A stretch of DNA of 64,000 nt from a bacterium endosymbiont of Escarpia laminata (lineage in GTDB: Bacteria > Pseudomonadota > Gammaproteobacteria > Chromatiales > Chromatiaceae), in NCBI GenBank assembly GCA_003660235.1, contig QGON01000057.1:42054-106053 (forward strand). Reading direction: 5' to 3'. Position 1 is the first letter of the stretch. Each line of letters opens with the position of its first letter. A model generated the notes under the pieces. It was given only the letters and a program-made list of their open reading frames with translations. It was not told the DNA's origin and did not search any database. Of the stretch, positions 30,484-39,505 are shown in pieces. The position numbers and the translations under genes were made by a program.

Positions 30484-31299
30484 ATGGAGAATCTAACCCT
30501 GACATTTGGACTCTACCCGACACTGCTCTTCCTTATCCTGGGTGGTGTTGTGGGTATAGTTGCCGGTCTGTTTGGTGTGGGAGGCGGCTTGGTGGTGGTG
30601 CCTGCACTGATATGGGGATTGCCCCTGGTGGGGGTCGAGGCGGATCTGGTGGTTCATATCGCCGTGGGGACCTCACTCACAACGATAGTTTTTACCTCAC
30701 TGGCTGCTATTCGCGCCCACCAGAAACATGGCGCTGTGCTCTGGGGGCATGTCTCGCGACTGACACCGGGTATACTGGTGGGCAGTTGGCTTGGAGGGAT
30801 CGCTGCCGGTGCGATGGATGCGAATATGTTGCAGCGGGTCTTTGGTACCTTTGCCGTCCTGGTGGCGTTGCGGATGTTTTTTCTCGGCAACAGCAGCTCG
30901 GCATACCGCCTGACACAGGCGTGGCTGATGACTCTGGCAGGCAGTGGTATCGGCCTGGTGTCGGCGATCGTCGGCATTGGTGGCGGTACAATGACCGTGC
31001 CGTTGCTGTACGCCGGCGGGGTGGAGATGCGCAAGGCTGTGGCAACATCGAGCGCCTGCGGTCTGCCGATTTCTCTTGCCGGTGCCGCCAGTTTTGCGAT
31101 AACGGGTTGGGCCGTGGAAGGGTTGCCGGCGGGGAGTACAGGTTATCTCTATTGGCCGGTTGGCCTGATCATCGTAATGACCAGTGTGCTGACAGCACCA
31201 TTTGGTGCGGCATTGGCGCATCGGCTGCCGGCAGCGATTTTGAAACGGGTGTTTGCGATTTTTTTACTGTTGATGGGTATACGGTTACTGTTGGGATAG
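30484..31299 (+). CDS. TSUP (TauE/SafE) family permease
   Basis: GGVVGIVAGLFGVGGGLVVVPAL and second-half repeat GIGLVSAIVGIGGGTMTVPLL. Confidence 0.92.
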   Translation: MENLTLTFGLYPTLLFLILGGVVGIVAGLFGVGGGLVVVPALIWGLPLVGVEADLVVHIAVGTSLTTIVFTSLAAIRAHQKHGAVLWGHVSRLTPGILVGSWLGGIAAGAMDANMLQRVFGTFAVLVALRMFFLGNSSSAYRLTQAWLMTLAGSGIGLVSAIVGIGGGTMTVPLLYAGGVEMRKAVATSSACGLPISLAGAASFAITGWAVEGLPAGSTGYLYWPVGLIIVMTSVLTAPFGAALAHRLPAAILKRVFAIFLLLMGIRLLLG

Positions 31300-32091
31300 C
31301 AATTGTATCGCGGAGGGACTGGGCAGCTGAATCGGCATTTTGCGAAACAGCAGGAGTTGATTCTGAGTGCCTTTTAGCACCAGGCGCCCCTGGTTGTGGG
31401 CAAACTCATAGGCCTGGGTTTTGTTCGACTTGGGTTCGTGAATCAGGAGGCGGTTCTGGCCGAGCCTGTACTGTCCGTCAAAGTAGCGATCACGCTTGGC
31501 ATAGATTCGGAAATGGCCGTAGGCAAGAATCAGAACCATTCCACTCTGCCCTTTCCAGACACCATCCAATGGAGACTGGGACATTTTGAGCCGTTGAGCG
31601 GCGCTAGCAGGCGCGGTTTGCTGGTAAGGCTGAGCGTTGGACGTTGCAGGGGTAGCACCTCCAGTGACCTGGTTCCCCAGGTTCTGCATCTGTTCCTGTC
31701 CGGATTTGGCCAGAGCGGGGGCCTGCGACATCATGCCCTGCATCGGCTGTTGCGTAACAGATGGCATAGCTGGTGTAGCCATGCCCGGCATCATCTGCTG
31801 ACCTGGAATTGCACTCCCAGGCATGGTGTAGAGAGACCAGGGTGCGGGGGCCATATTCTGCCAGCTGTTGAAGGGCTGAAAGTTGTTGCCGGAGGACCAG
31901 TTGAACCCGTCATTCGGGTTGCTGTCCTGAGACTGATTGGCAATCTTTCCCATCGCATCCATCATCGACAGCATTGCCCGTGCCATGGTGTTTGATGTGG
32001 AGTTCCCACCCGCCATCACGAGCGGGGAGCAGAGGATGAGTAATAATAACTGTTTGTTGAATCGAAACATCTTTAGTCTGTGGTTGAACAT
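31285..32091 (-). CDS. Hypothetical secreted Met/Gln/Pro-rich protein
   Basis: Signal-like N-terminus, low-complexity M/P/Q/A centre, beta-rich C-terminus; 268 aa ORF convergent with the TSUP gene. Confidence 0.7.
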   Translation of the reverse strand: MFNHRLKMFRFNKQLLLLILCSPLVMAGGNSTSNTMARAMLSMMDAMGKIANQSQDSNPNDGFNWSSGNNFQPFNSWQNMAPAPWSLYTMPGSAIPGQQMMPGMATPAMPSVTQQPMQGMMSQAPALAKSGQEQMQNLGNQVTGGATPATSNAQPYQQTAPASAAQRLKMSQSPLDGVWKGQSGMVLILAYGHFRIYAKRDRYFDGQYRLGQNRLLIHEPKSNKTQAYEFAHNQGRLVLKGTQNQLLLFRKMPIQLPSPSAIQLLSQQ

Positions 32092-32328
32092 CAGGTCATC
32101 TCATTCTTGGACAGGGGTTGAGCGGCTGCGCCGCTCTTGTCAGGAAAGGCTAATGGTGGTTAGCTATGGGTCGAGCCGTCAATTGACTGCCGTAGCTGCT
32201 TTCTGTGATCCCGATACCGCAAATGGTAGCAGGGTTATTGGCAGATGATATGTCTGAATGGTTGAAAATAAGACGACAATAAATACCAAGACTCAAATTT
32301 GCTTGGGCGAGGGGAGAGAGTAGATTCA

Positions 32329-32778
32329 ATGAACACGCAACAACGATCTGATGGAGAGCGTAGAACCGGTACCCAGGAAATGATCGACAAACTGCTCGAC
32401 GAGCGTCAGGAGATGCTGGTGCTTTTTTGTCAGGTGGCCGGGCTCGAACCCTATTCACGGACGGAGTCATTGGAAAAACTTCTACAGACTTTTTGCCAGG
32501 TCCTGGTGGATTACACCGCCTTTGGTCATTTCGAAGTCTTCGGTCATATCAGTGATGGTTCTGAGAGACGTAGTCGTGTGATCAAGGTGGCTGAAGAGAT
32601 CTACCCCGGTTTTGTCGAGGCTACAGAAGCTGCGGTGAACTTCAACGATAAATATGACCTTTCAGACCATGAATTGGAACTCGACAAGCTGTCAAAAGAC
32701 CTCTCTTCTCTGGGAGAAGAGCTGGCGATTCGAGTCGAACTTGAAGACCGACTGGTTGCAACCATGTTGGCGCGCTGA
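32329..32778 (+). CDS. rsd: Rsd/AlgQ family anti-sigma factor
   Basis: MIDKLLDERQEMLVLFCQVAGLEPY...LLQTFCQVLVDYTAFGHFEVF. Confidence 0.85.
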   Translation: MNTQQRSDGERRTGTQEMIDKLLDERQEMLVLFCQVAGLEPYSRTESLEKLLQTFCQVLVDYTAFGHFEVFGHISDGSERRSRVIKVAEEIYPGFVEATEAAVNFNDKYDLSDHELELDKLSKDLSSLGEELAIRVELEDRLVATMLAR

Positions 32779-33007
32779 GCTTCCAAAATCCAAATAATGA
32801 GAACTTCCACTGAGTCATCAGGAATCCAGGTCATATTTCTGCGGGGATTCCCTACTTGTTGTCGACATAGATAGGACGAAAATAGCAGATCACTATCTGG
32901 TGTTGCTTGCCTGTCAGGGGACAATTTTCTGAACTATTCAACATTTGCGCAACATTTATATGGAATTGGTGTAACATCCGCTTAGTATCAAAAACAGCTT
33001 GGTGGGT

Positions 33008-35179
33008 ATGGGAAAACGACTGAAAAAGCTGTTTCATTGGCAGCCTGGGCGTGCAGAGTTCCTGTCGCCTTTAAGAAAGCTTACGCGCCCTGTTTTGCCG
33101 CTGGAAAGATTTCAGATCGGTATAGATAACACCCACATCGACATCTTCCTGAGCCCGAAGATCAGCGCTACCGCCAGTGAACTGGTCAGACGCATAGTCA
33201 ATGAGGATCTTGCCCGGAGCAATTGGGGCGAGGTGGGACCAGAAGCCTCCAGCAAAGATTTTGACGCTTTCAGAGATGCCTACAGCGGTTTGATGGAAGT
33301 GGTTGTAGAGCGGGTGCATGACCGTGCAGCGGCGACTGAAATCATTCAACTGTTGCATATGTCGTTATTGAAGCTCCTGCTGGAGTTGCCTGGTCAGGAG
33401 ATTAAACGTCTGCGGCATCAACTGCAGCAGGATTCCAGCAATTTCTCACCTCAGCTGGCAGGACGATCACTGGAGCTGCATGAGCGGGCCGTGGCGCTCG
33501 CAAAGCTTGAGCCGGGGGTCACCTATCGGACCCTGCGGCGTCTATTCAAGGTGGTTCAACGACAGGAATCGACCAGTTTGCGCAAGATGCGCAAGTCGGT
33601 ACTCGGTGCTTCCTGGATGGTTCCCAAGCTGGCACTCTTCAATCCTTTATTGCACCTGCCGAGTCTGACCTGCGAAGAGTATTTCATGAACCACTATCCA
33701 TTGCTTTGCATGGATAATGGCGAACAGAACTTTTTTGCCCTTACCAATCAGATTGTCTGTGATCTGTTTCAGAATTATCTGCCCGAGTGGGCTGTTGCGG
33801 CTGATGAGTTATCCGAGCGTAATGTTCCCCAGGGGCTTCGGATCAAGGAGCGGGATACCGGAGAGGGGATCTCCGGCTTTCTTGAAGGGCAACGTCTGCT
33901 TGAACAGGCGCTGCAGGATGAGGAATTCATGGTGCCGAGAACATCCTGGCTGGATGTCCCCGACAATATCGAACGCCTCATTCAACCCGTAGGCGGACAT
34001 TGGCTTTTCGGGCCTATGAATAAAGCGCCTCAGCCCAATGCGCCATGGCATGACAAAAACTGGCCGGAATTCCAGCAGCGTCTTGCAAGTGAGTTGTTTC
34101 GGCGTTGTCTCAGGGCTGATATTACGCGCCGAGCCGTTGCCTCCTACCGGGCGCCACGTCTCTATCGGCAGTTGGAAGGGCGCATACCTGTCAAGGAGGT
34201 CTACCAGTATCTGGCTGGTGTCATACCAAAACGGAAACTGGTGCGCCGGCTCAGCGCACTGCCCCAGAGTGAGAGCAGCAATGATATGATCAAGGCGCTG
34301 GACATGGTATCCAACCATATTCGGCGCATGTCCACGGCCAAACAGCAGGAGTATGTGGTTCGCTATATCCGGGATTTTCTGGGTTTTCGACGCGACCTCA
34401 AGCTCGCCTATTTCGTGAACCGGGCAATGGCACGGCTGAAATTGCTCTCCTCTCCAGAAGATATCAAGCTTTCGAAAGATAACGGCAGCCTCTACGACTA
34501 CCCGCTGCGTGCCGAGGTGGAGCCGGATGAACAGAAGATCCAGGCGCATGTGATCATGAAGGCGGATCTGCGAGGCTCCACTGAGATCACCAAACAGTTG
34601 TTGGCCAAGAGACTCAACCCGGCCACTCATTTCAGCATGAACTTTTTCGGGCCGATTACCAAGCTGTTGAATGATTTCGGCGCACAGAAGGTATTTGTTG
34701 AGGGGGATGCGCTGATCCTGACCATTCTCGAATATGAAGGTGCGTCTCCCCAGTGGATGAGCGTGGCAAATGCCTGTGGTATGGCGCGCAAAATCCTCTC
34801 CGTAATGGACACGCAGAACACGCAGAATCGCATGCATAATCTGCCGGAACTCGAACTGGGATTGGGCATCGCTTTCAGTGAGGATGCGCCAGCCTACCTC
34901 TACGATGAGCGCCGCAAGATTATGATTTCCCCTGCGATTAATCAGGCTGATCGGCTCTCCTCATGTTCGGCTGAGTTGAAGCGCAACCTGCAGTGGTCGA
35001 GACACAAGGGCCACCGGGTGGAAGTGATGACAGCACTTGGGCAGGATAGCGAAGCGGGCAGACTGTTACGCTATAACGTCAATGGTATCGAGCTTGATTC
35101 GCCAGCATTTTTTAAGCTTAAATCGGAGTTGGCGCTGCACAAAGTACGGTTACGGGATCGTGAAGGAGATTCACACTAG
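33008..35179 (+). CDS. Uncharacterized protein with C-terminal class III nucleotide cyclase-like domain
   Basis: C-terminal MKADLRGSTEITKQL...FFGPITKLLNDFGAQKVFVEGDALILTI...LGLGIAFSE...RRKIMISPAINQADRLSSC parallels the cyclase homology domain. Confidence 0.75.
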   Translation: MGKRLKKLFHWQPGRAEFLSPLRKLTRPVLPLERFQIGIDNTHIDIFLSPKISATASELVRRIVNEDLARSNWGEVGPEASSKDFDAFRDAYSGLMEVVVERVHDRAAATEIIQLLHMSLLKLLLELPGQEIKRLRHQLQQDSSNFSPQLAGRSLELHERAVALAKLEPGVTYRTLRRLFKVVQRQESTSLRKMRKSVLGASWMVPKLALFNPLLHLPSLTCEEYFMNHYPLLCMDNGEQNFFALTNQIVCDLFQNYLPEWAVAADELSERNVPQGLRIKERDTGEGISGFLEGQRLLEQALQDEEFMVPRTSWLDVPDNIERLIQPVGGHWLFGPMNKAPQPNAPWHDKNWPEFQQRLASELFRRCLRADITRRAVASYRAPRLYRQLEGRIPVKEVYQYLAGVIPKRKLVRRLSALPQSESSNDMIKALDMVSNHIRRMSTAKQQEYVVRYIRDFLGFRRDLKLAYFVNRAMARLKLLSSPEDIKLSKDNGSLYDYPLRAEVEPDEQKIQAHVIMKADLRGSTEITKQLLAKRLNPATHFSMNFFGPITKLLNDFGAQKVFVEGDALILTILEYEGASPQWMSVANACGMARKILSVMDTQNTQNRMHNLPELELGLGIAFSEDAPAYLYDERRKIMISPAINQADRLSSCSAELKRNLQWSRHKGHRVEVMTALGQDSEAGRLLRYNVNGIELDSPAFFKLKSELALHKVRLRDREGDSH

Positions 35180-35396
35180 CCGCTATTTGGATCGCCACGG
35201 CACGACACACTGGCTGGTGGTGCGTGAAGCACCGGTGTTGCTCTGGCAAGGTGATGTTACGGCAGGCCCCGAGCCGCTGGGGCGTCATTTCTTTGAAGTC
35301 GTCACTGAACTCAAACTGGTCGCCCGGGTCAAAGCCAAACTCAGTTCAAAGCATAAGGATTCACGTAACGGTCGGCAAACGGGTTCGGCCGGGTAG
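35160..35396 (+). CDS. Small hypothetical protein overlapping the cyclase-like gene
   Basis: GTG-initiated frame (M)KEIHTSRYLDRHGTTHWLVVREAPVLLWQGDVTAGPEPLGRHFFEVVTELKLVARVKAKL; 20-bp overlap with the upstream stop. Confidence 0.4.
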   Translation: MKEIHTSRYLDRHGTTHWLVVREAPVLLWQGDVTAGPEPLGRHFFEVVTELKLVARVKAKLSSKHKDSRNGRQTGSAG

Positions 35397-35767
35397 TTCA
35401 ATTCGGCCGGGTCCTCAGTGTGGTGATCTGCTGAGCCTCTATTCCTCTGCATGAATGTGCCCGCCCCGGGATAAGTGCATCTGCTGATTTTATTGCAACA
35501 AGAATATCCTCTGCACCGGATCATCAATGACAGTTGCTCCCTGATCCTGCCCGGTTATCACTATCCGAACCCCTCTCTAATGATCTGCTATATGAATATC
35601 GCTGAAAAAAGTTCCAGTAATTAACTTCTCATGAGTCCTGGATCTTCTCTTGTAATGTAAAGAAAGGCGCTTGTCTGCCGCAAAGAATAACAGAATTCAT
35701 AGATACGGAGCAGGCAATAAATAATCAATAGTTAATGATTATTTTATTTTTTGTCTGGCAAAAGGTT

Positions 35768-37732
35768 GTGTGTGGTATTGCGGGCATTGCTGCTAAATTG
35801 GTAAATGGTGCGGGAAATCTTGGACGGGTACGTCGCATGATTTCGCAAATCACTCATCGCGGCCCAGATGATGAAGGTTATTTTTTTGATTCCGGTATCT
35901 GCCTGGGGCATGCACGTCTTAGCATTATTGATCTGGACAGTGGCCATCAGCCAATAGCAAACGAAGACAAGTCGATCCTTGTTGTTTTTAACGGTGAAAT
36001 TTTCAATTACATTGAATTACGCTCTGACCTTATAAGGGCGGGACATCACTTTTCGTCCCTCTCCGATACTGAAGTGATAGTTCATCTTTATGAAGATTAT
36101 GGCGATGATTTCGTACATTATCTTAATGGACAGTTTTCCATCGCCTTGTGGGATAAAAATAAGCAGAAACTGCTTCTTGTACGGGATCGAGTAGGAATCG
36201 TTCCTCTCTTCTATACACATGTTGACAATAATCTGATTTTTGCCTCAGAAATAAAGGCAATTCTTCCTGCGCTCCACTCTTCCCCGAGCATAAATATTCA
36301 TGCCTTGGACCAGATAATGACGTTCTGGAGTTCCGTAGGTCAGGAAACGATATTTGAAGAAATTTATGAGGTCGAGCCTGGAAAGATGGTGGTATTTCAG
36401 GATGGCAAAATTGCTCACTCTCAATACTGGGAGTGGGAATTTACCGATGCGCATTATGATGAATCTGACCATGATTTGGCCGAACAACTTGAAGATCTGC
36501 TTGATGATGCAATTAGATTAAGATTGCGTTCAGACGTCCCTGTCGGGGCCTATTTATCCGGTGGTTTGGATTCATCAGTACTAACCTCGCTAGCTCACCG
36601 ACACAAGAAGGACAACCTGAGAACTTTTTCTATTGGTTTTGATGATAAAAGTTTCGATGAAAGTAGCTATCAAAAGGAGATGATCAAATATTTGGGAAGC
36701 GAACATAGTCATCTTTCATGCTCATATCAGGATATATCAAGTAACTTTTTGCAATCTATCTGGAATATCGAAGCGCCGATTTTAAGGACTGCACCAGTGC
36801 CAATGGGGTTGCTCTCCGGCATGGTCAGAAAACAGGGATATAAGGTTGTATTGACCGGAGAAGGGGCTGATGAGGTATTTGGCGGTTATGACATATTCAA
36901 GGAGACGAAGATCCGTCAGTTCTGGGCGAAAAATCCGGATTCATCCTTTCGTGCGGTATTGCTGAAGAGACTTTATCCATATCTGAATATTTCCCAACCC
37001 CAAGCCTTAGTTTACCTGAAAAACTTTTTTGGCGCAGGCCTGGATGACCCGAACTCTCCGTTTTTCTCCCATATTCCAAGATGGCTGACTACTGCAAAGA
37101 CCAAAGCGTTTTTTTCAGAAGATATCAATGCTCAGCTTTCAAAATCGGCTATCGATTCGATAAGCGAAAGATTTTCACCAGCAATGTCGAATATGGACGC
37201 TTTCCAAAAGGCCCAATTTATTGAGTCACGGATGTTGATGCCTGGATATCTTCTTTCATCGCAGGGGGACAGGATGTTAATGAAAAATTCGGTAGAAGGC
37301 CGTTTTCCATTTCTCGATCATAGGATTATCGAGTTTGCCAATGGCATACATCCGACAAAGAAGATGAAAGTTATCAATGAGAAATATCTGCTTAAGTTTG
37401 CCATGCGGAAACGTGTACCTGAGAAGATTATCAACCGATTCAAGCAGCCCTATAGGGCGCCTGATATCCCCGCTTTTTTCAGAGAAGACGGTGAGTCGGA
37501 TGTCACTGAACTATTAGGAACTGATTATATAAAGAAATATGGTTTTTTTGACGATAAAAAGGTATTGCGGCTAATTGAGAAAATCCGGCGCGGACGTGCA
37601 ACGAGTTACAAAGACAATATGGCGCTAGTCGGTATTTTGTCGACTCAGGCTGTTAACCACCTGTTTGTGGACAAACAAGTGACAGGGAATCAAATGTTGG
37701 ACATTAATGAGGGCATATCATATGGCTGTTAG
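35768..37732 (+). CDS. asnB: Asparagine synthase (glutamine-hydrolysing)-like amidotransferase
   Basis: CGIAGIAAKL, ISQITHRGPDDEG, LSIIDLDSGHQPIANED, VFNGEIFNYIELR, VPVGAYLSGGLDSS. GTG start at 35768 places the nucleophile Cys at position 2. Confidence 0.9.
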   Translation: MCGIAGIAAKLVNGAGNLGRVRRMISQITHRGPDDEGYFFDSGICLGHARLSIIDLDSGHQPIANEDKSILVVFNGEIFNYIELRSDLIRAGHHFSSLSDTEVIVHLYEDYGDDFVHYLNGQFSIALWDKNKQKLLLVRDRVGIVPLFYTHVDNNLIFASEIKAILPALHSSPSINIHALDQIMTFWSSVGQETIFEEIYEVEPGKMVVFQDGKIAHSQYWEWEFTDAHYDESDHDLAEQLEDLLDDAIRLRLRSDVPVGAYLSGGLDSSVLTSLAHRHKKDNLRTFSIGFDDKSFDESSYQKEMIKYLGSEHSHLSCSYQDISSNFLQSIWNIEAPILRTAPVPMGLLSGMVRKQGYKVVLTGEGADEVFGGYDIFKETKIRQFWAKNPDSSFRAVLLKRLYPYLNISQPQALVYLKNFFGAGLDDPNSPFFSHIPRWLTTAKTKAFFSEDINAQLSKSAIDSISERFSPAMSNMDAFQKAQFIESRMLMPGYLLSSQGDRMLMKNSVEGRFPFLDHRIIEFANGIHPTKKMKVINEKYLLKFAMRKRVPEKIINRFKQPYRAPDIPAFFREDGESDVTELLGTDYIKKYGFFDDKKVLRLIEKIRRGRATSYKDNMALVGILSTQAVNHLFVDKQVTGNQMLDINEGISYGC

Positions 37733-37967
37733 AGAAGAAATTAGGAGTTATGTATTGGATAACTACCTGTTTACCGATGACCAATCGAAGTTAGAGGACG
37801 ATAATTCGTTTCTTGAAACCGGCATTCTGGATTCAAATGGAGTAATGGAGATTATCTTTTTCCTGGAAGATGAATATGGTGTGTCTATTTCACAGGAAGA
37901 GATGATTCCGGAGAATCTGGATTCTGTTTCAAGAATTGTAAAATTTGTCGAATCGAAGAATGGATAG
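37722..37967 (+). CDS. Acyl/peptidyl carrier protein
   Basis: FLETGILDSNGVMEIIFFLEDEYGVSISQEEM; phosphopantetheine Ser in LDSNG. Start set at ATG 37722. Confidence 0.88.
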   Translation: MAVREEIRSYVLDNYLFTDDQSKLEDDNSFLETGILDSNGVMEIIFFLEDEYGVSISQEEMIPENLDSVSRIVKFVESKNG

Positions 37968-39504
37968 TCTCTTTCATCCTGAAAATTCGAATTTAGCATG
38001 GGCATTTGTAAATAATGCCCATGCGTATCTTAATTCTGATGCAGTGGTTTCCGGTAGTCGCCGGATAACCTATGCGGAGTTATTAGGAAATGTCGGTCAG
38101 GTAAAGGACTATCTGACAGAATATGAAATAAAAAAAGGGGCAAGAGTTGCTCTTTATCTTTCCAATTCACCGGAATATATCGCGATTTTCTACGGGGTGC
38201 TGGCAGCAGGTGGAACTGTAGTGCCATTGAATACCGGTGCAAAATCAAGAGATATCGATAACTGGGTAAGGCACTCCGGGGCGGATTGGTTTTTTTTCGA
38301 TGGCAGAAATAGAGAGGCCCGTATCACAATCCCTGAGCTGGGAAAAAAGGTTCGTTGTGTAGGAATAGGCAGCGCTGACTCAGATGGGTCTGGTTGGTTT
38401 GACTCAATCGATACGATTTCGGCAGATCCTAAATCATCATTGGATGTCGTTGCGGTAAATAATCGTGATCTCGCAATGATCATCTACACATCAGGCACTA
38501 CAGGTAGGCCCAAGGGTGTGTCGCTGAGTCATGGTAATCTGAAATCCAATTTCAGCGCAATAATAAAAGGATTGGGATTGTCCGCTTCCGACAGGATTTT
38601 GAGTGTACTGCCCTTCTATTATTCCTATGGGAACTCTGTTCTCAATACTCACTTGCTGACAGGGGGATGCCTGGTACTGGAGAAAAGCATGATGTACCCG
38701 CAGTTGATAGTGGATAAGTTTGATCAGGAAAATATTACCGGTTTCTATGGCGTGCCATCAACCTACGCAATTTTATTGAAAAGAACGAATCTCAAAGAGA
38801 AGAATTTTTCTGCGTTTCGTTTGATGGCTCAAGCAGGAGGGCCCATGCCGCCTGCACATATCAATGAGTTAAAAACATTGATTGGAGAGACAGATTTTTA
38901 TGTGATGTACGGGCAAACAGAAGCCAGTGCAAGATTAACCATTCTGGATGCCGGAAGTCTGAACGAAAGACTTGGATCGATAGGTAAGGCAGTTGATGGA
39001 GTGACTATCGAGGTAAGGAATAAAGATGGGCAGCTGGTTGAAAGTGGGGTGACAGGTGAGCTTTGCGCCTTCGGAAAAAATATTATGCCGGGTTACTGGA
39101 GAGACGAAGCCTTAACCAGTTGTGCCATGGTGGATGGCTGGTTACATACTGGTGATCTTGCGCATACCGACGATGAGGGCTTTCTCTATATCGATGGCAG
39201 GACTTCTGACATGATTAAATCCGGTGCCAACAGAATCAGTCCGAAGGAGATCGAAGAGATTATTTCTGAACTTCCGGATGTTGTCGAAGTGGCGGTGGTG
39301 GGGATGCCTGACGTATTGATGGGTGAGGCGATTAAGGCATTTATCGTTCTTGCGCCAGATGCTGAATTGGATCAGAGAATAATCCAGTCTTATTGTTTGA
39401 AAAACCTGGCTAATTATAAAGTGCCAAAGAAAATCTCCTTTATTGATGAGCTTCAAAAAACCCAGTCAGGGAAGGTGAAGCGCTACCTCCTCAAGGCGAG
39501 TTGA
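37960..39504 (+). CDS. AMP-forming acyl ligase (ANL superfamily)
   Basis: LAMIIYTSGTTGRPKGVSLSHGNL; YVMYGQTEAS; GWLHTGDLAHTDDEGFLYIDGR; C-terminal KTQSGKVKRYLL. Overlaps the carrier-protein stop. Confidence 0.92.
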   Translation: MDSLFHPENSNLAWAFVNNAHAYLNSDAVVSGSRRITYAELLGNVGQVKDYLTEYEIKKGARVALYLSNSPEYIAIFYGVLAAGGTVVPLNTGAKSRDIDNWVRHSGADWFFFDGRNREARITIPELGKKVRCVGIGSADSDGSGWFDSIDTISADPKSSLDVVAVNNRDLAMIIYTSGTTGRPKGVSLSHGNLKSNFSAIIKGLGLSASDRILSVLPFYYSYGNSVLNTHLLTGGCLVLEKSMMYPQLIVDKFDQENITGFYGVPSTYAILLKRTNLKEKNFSAFRLMAQAGGPMPPAHINELKTLIGETDFYVMYGQTEASARLTILDAGSLNERLGSIGKAVDGVTIEVRNKDGQLVESGVTGELCAFGKNIMPGYWRDEALTSCAMVDGWLHTGDLAHTDDEGFLYIDGRTSDMIKSGANRISPKEIEEIISELPDVVEVAVVGMPDVLMGEAIKAFIVLAPDAELDQRIIQSYCLKNLANYKVPKKISFIDELQKTQSGKVKRYLLKAS

Positions 39505-39505
39505 A

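Noticed and set aside
30612-31589. 325-aa plus-strand ORF overlapping the TSUP permease
   Set aside because: Out-of-frame shadow of a clear membrane transporter, rich in G/R/W/C without domain logic.
32120-32136. GAGCGGC-TGC-GCCGCTC hairpin upstream of rsd
   Set aside because: Good stem but no U-tract and no obvious regulatory context; not enough to call a terminator.
33809-34837. 342-aa antisense ORF opposite the cyclase-like gene
   Set aside because: The plus-strand frame is 724 aa, carries conserved cyclase-like motifs and spans the whole region.
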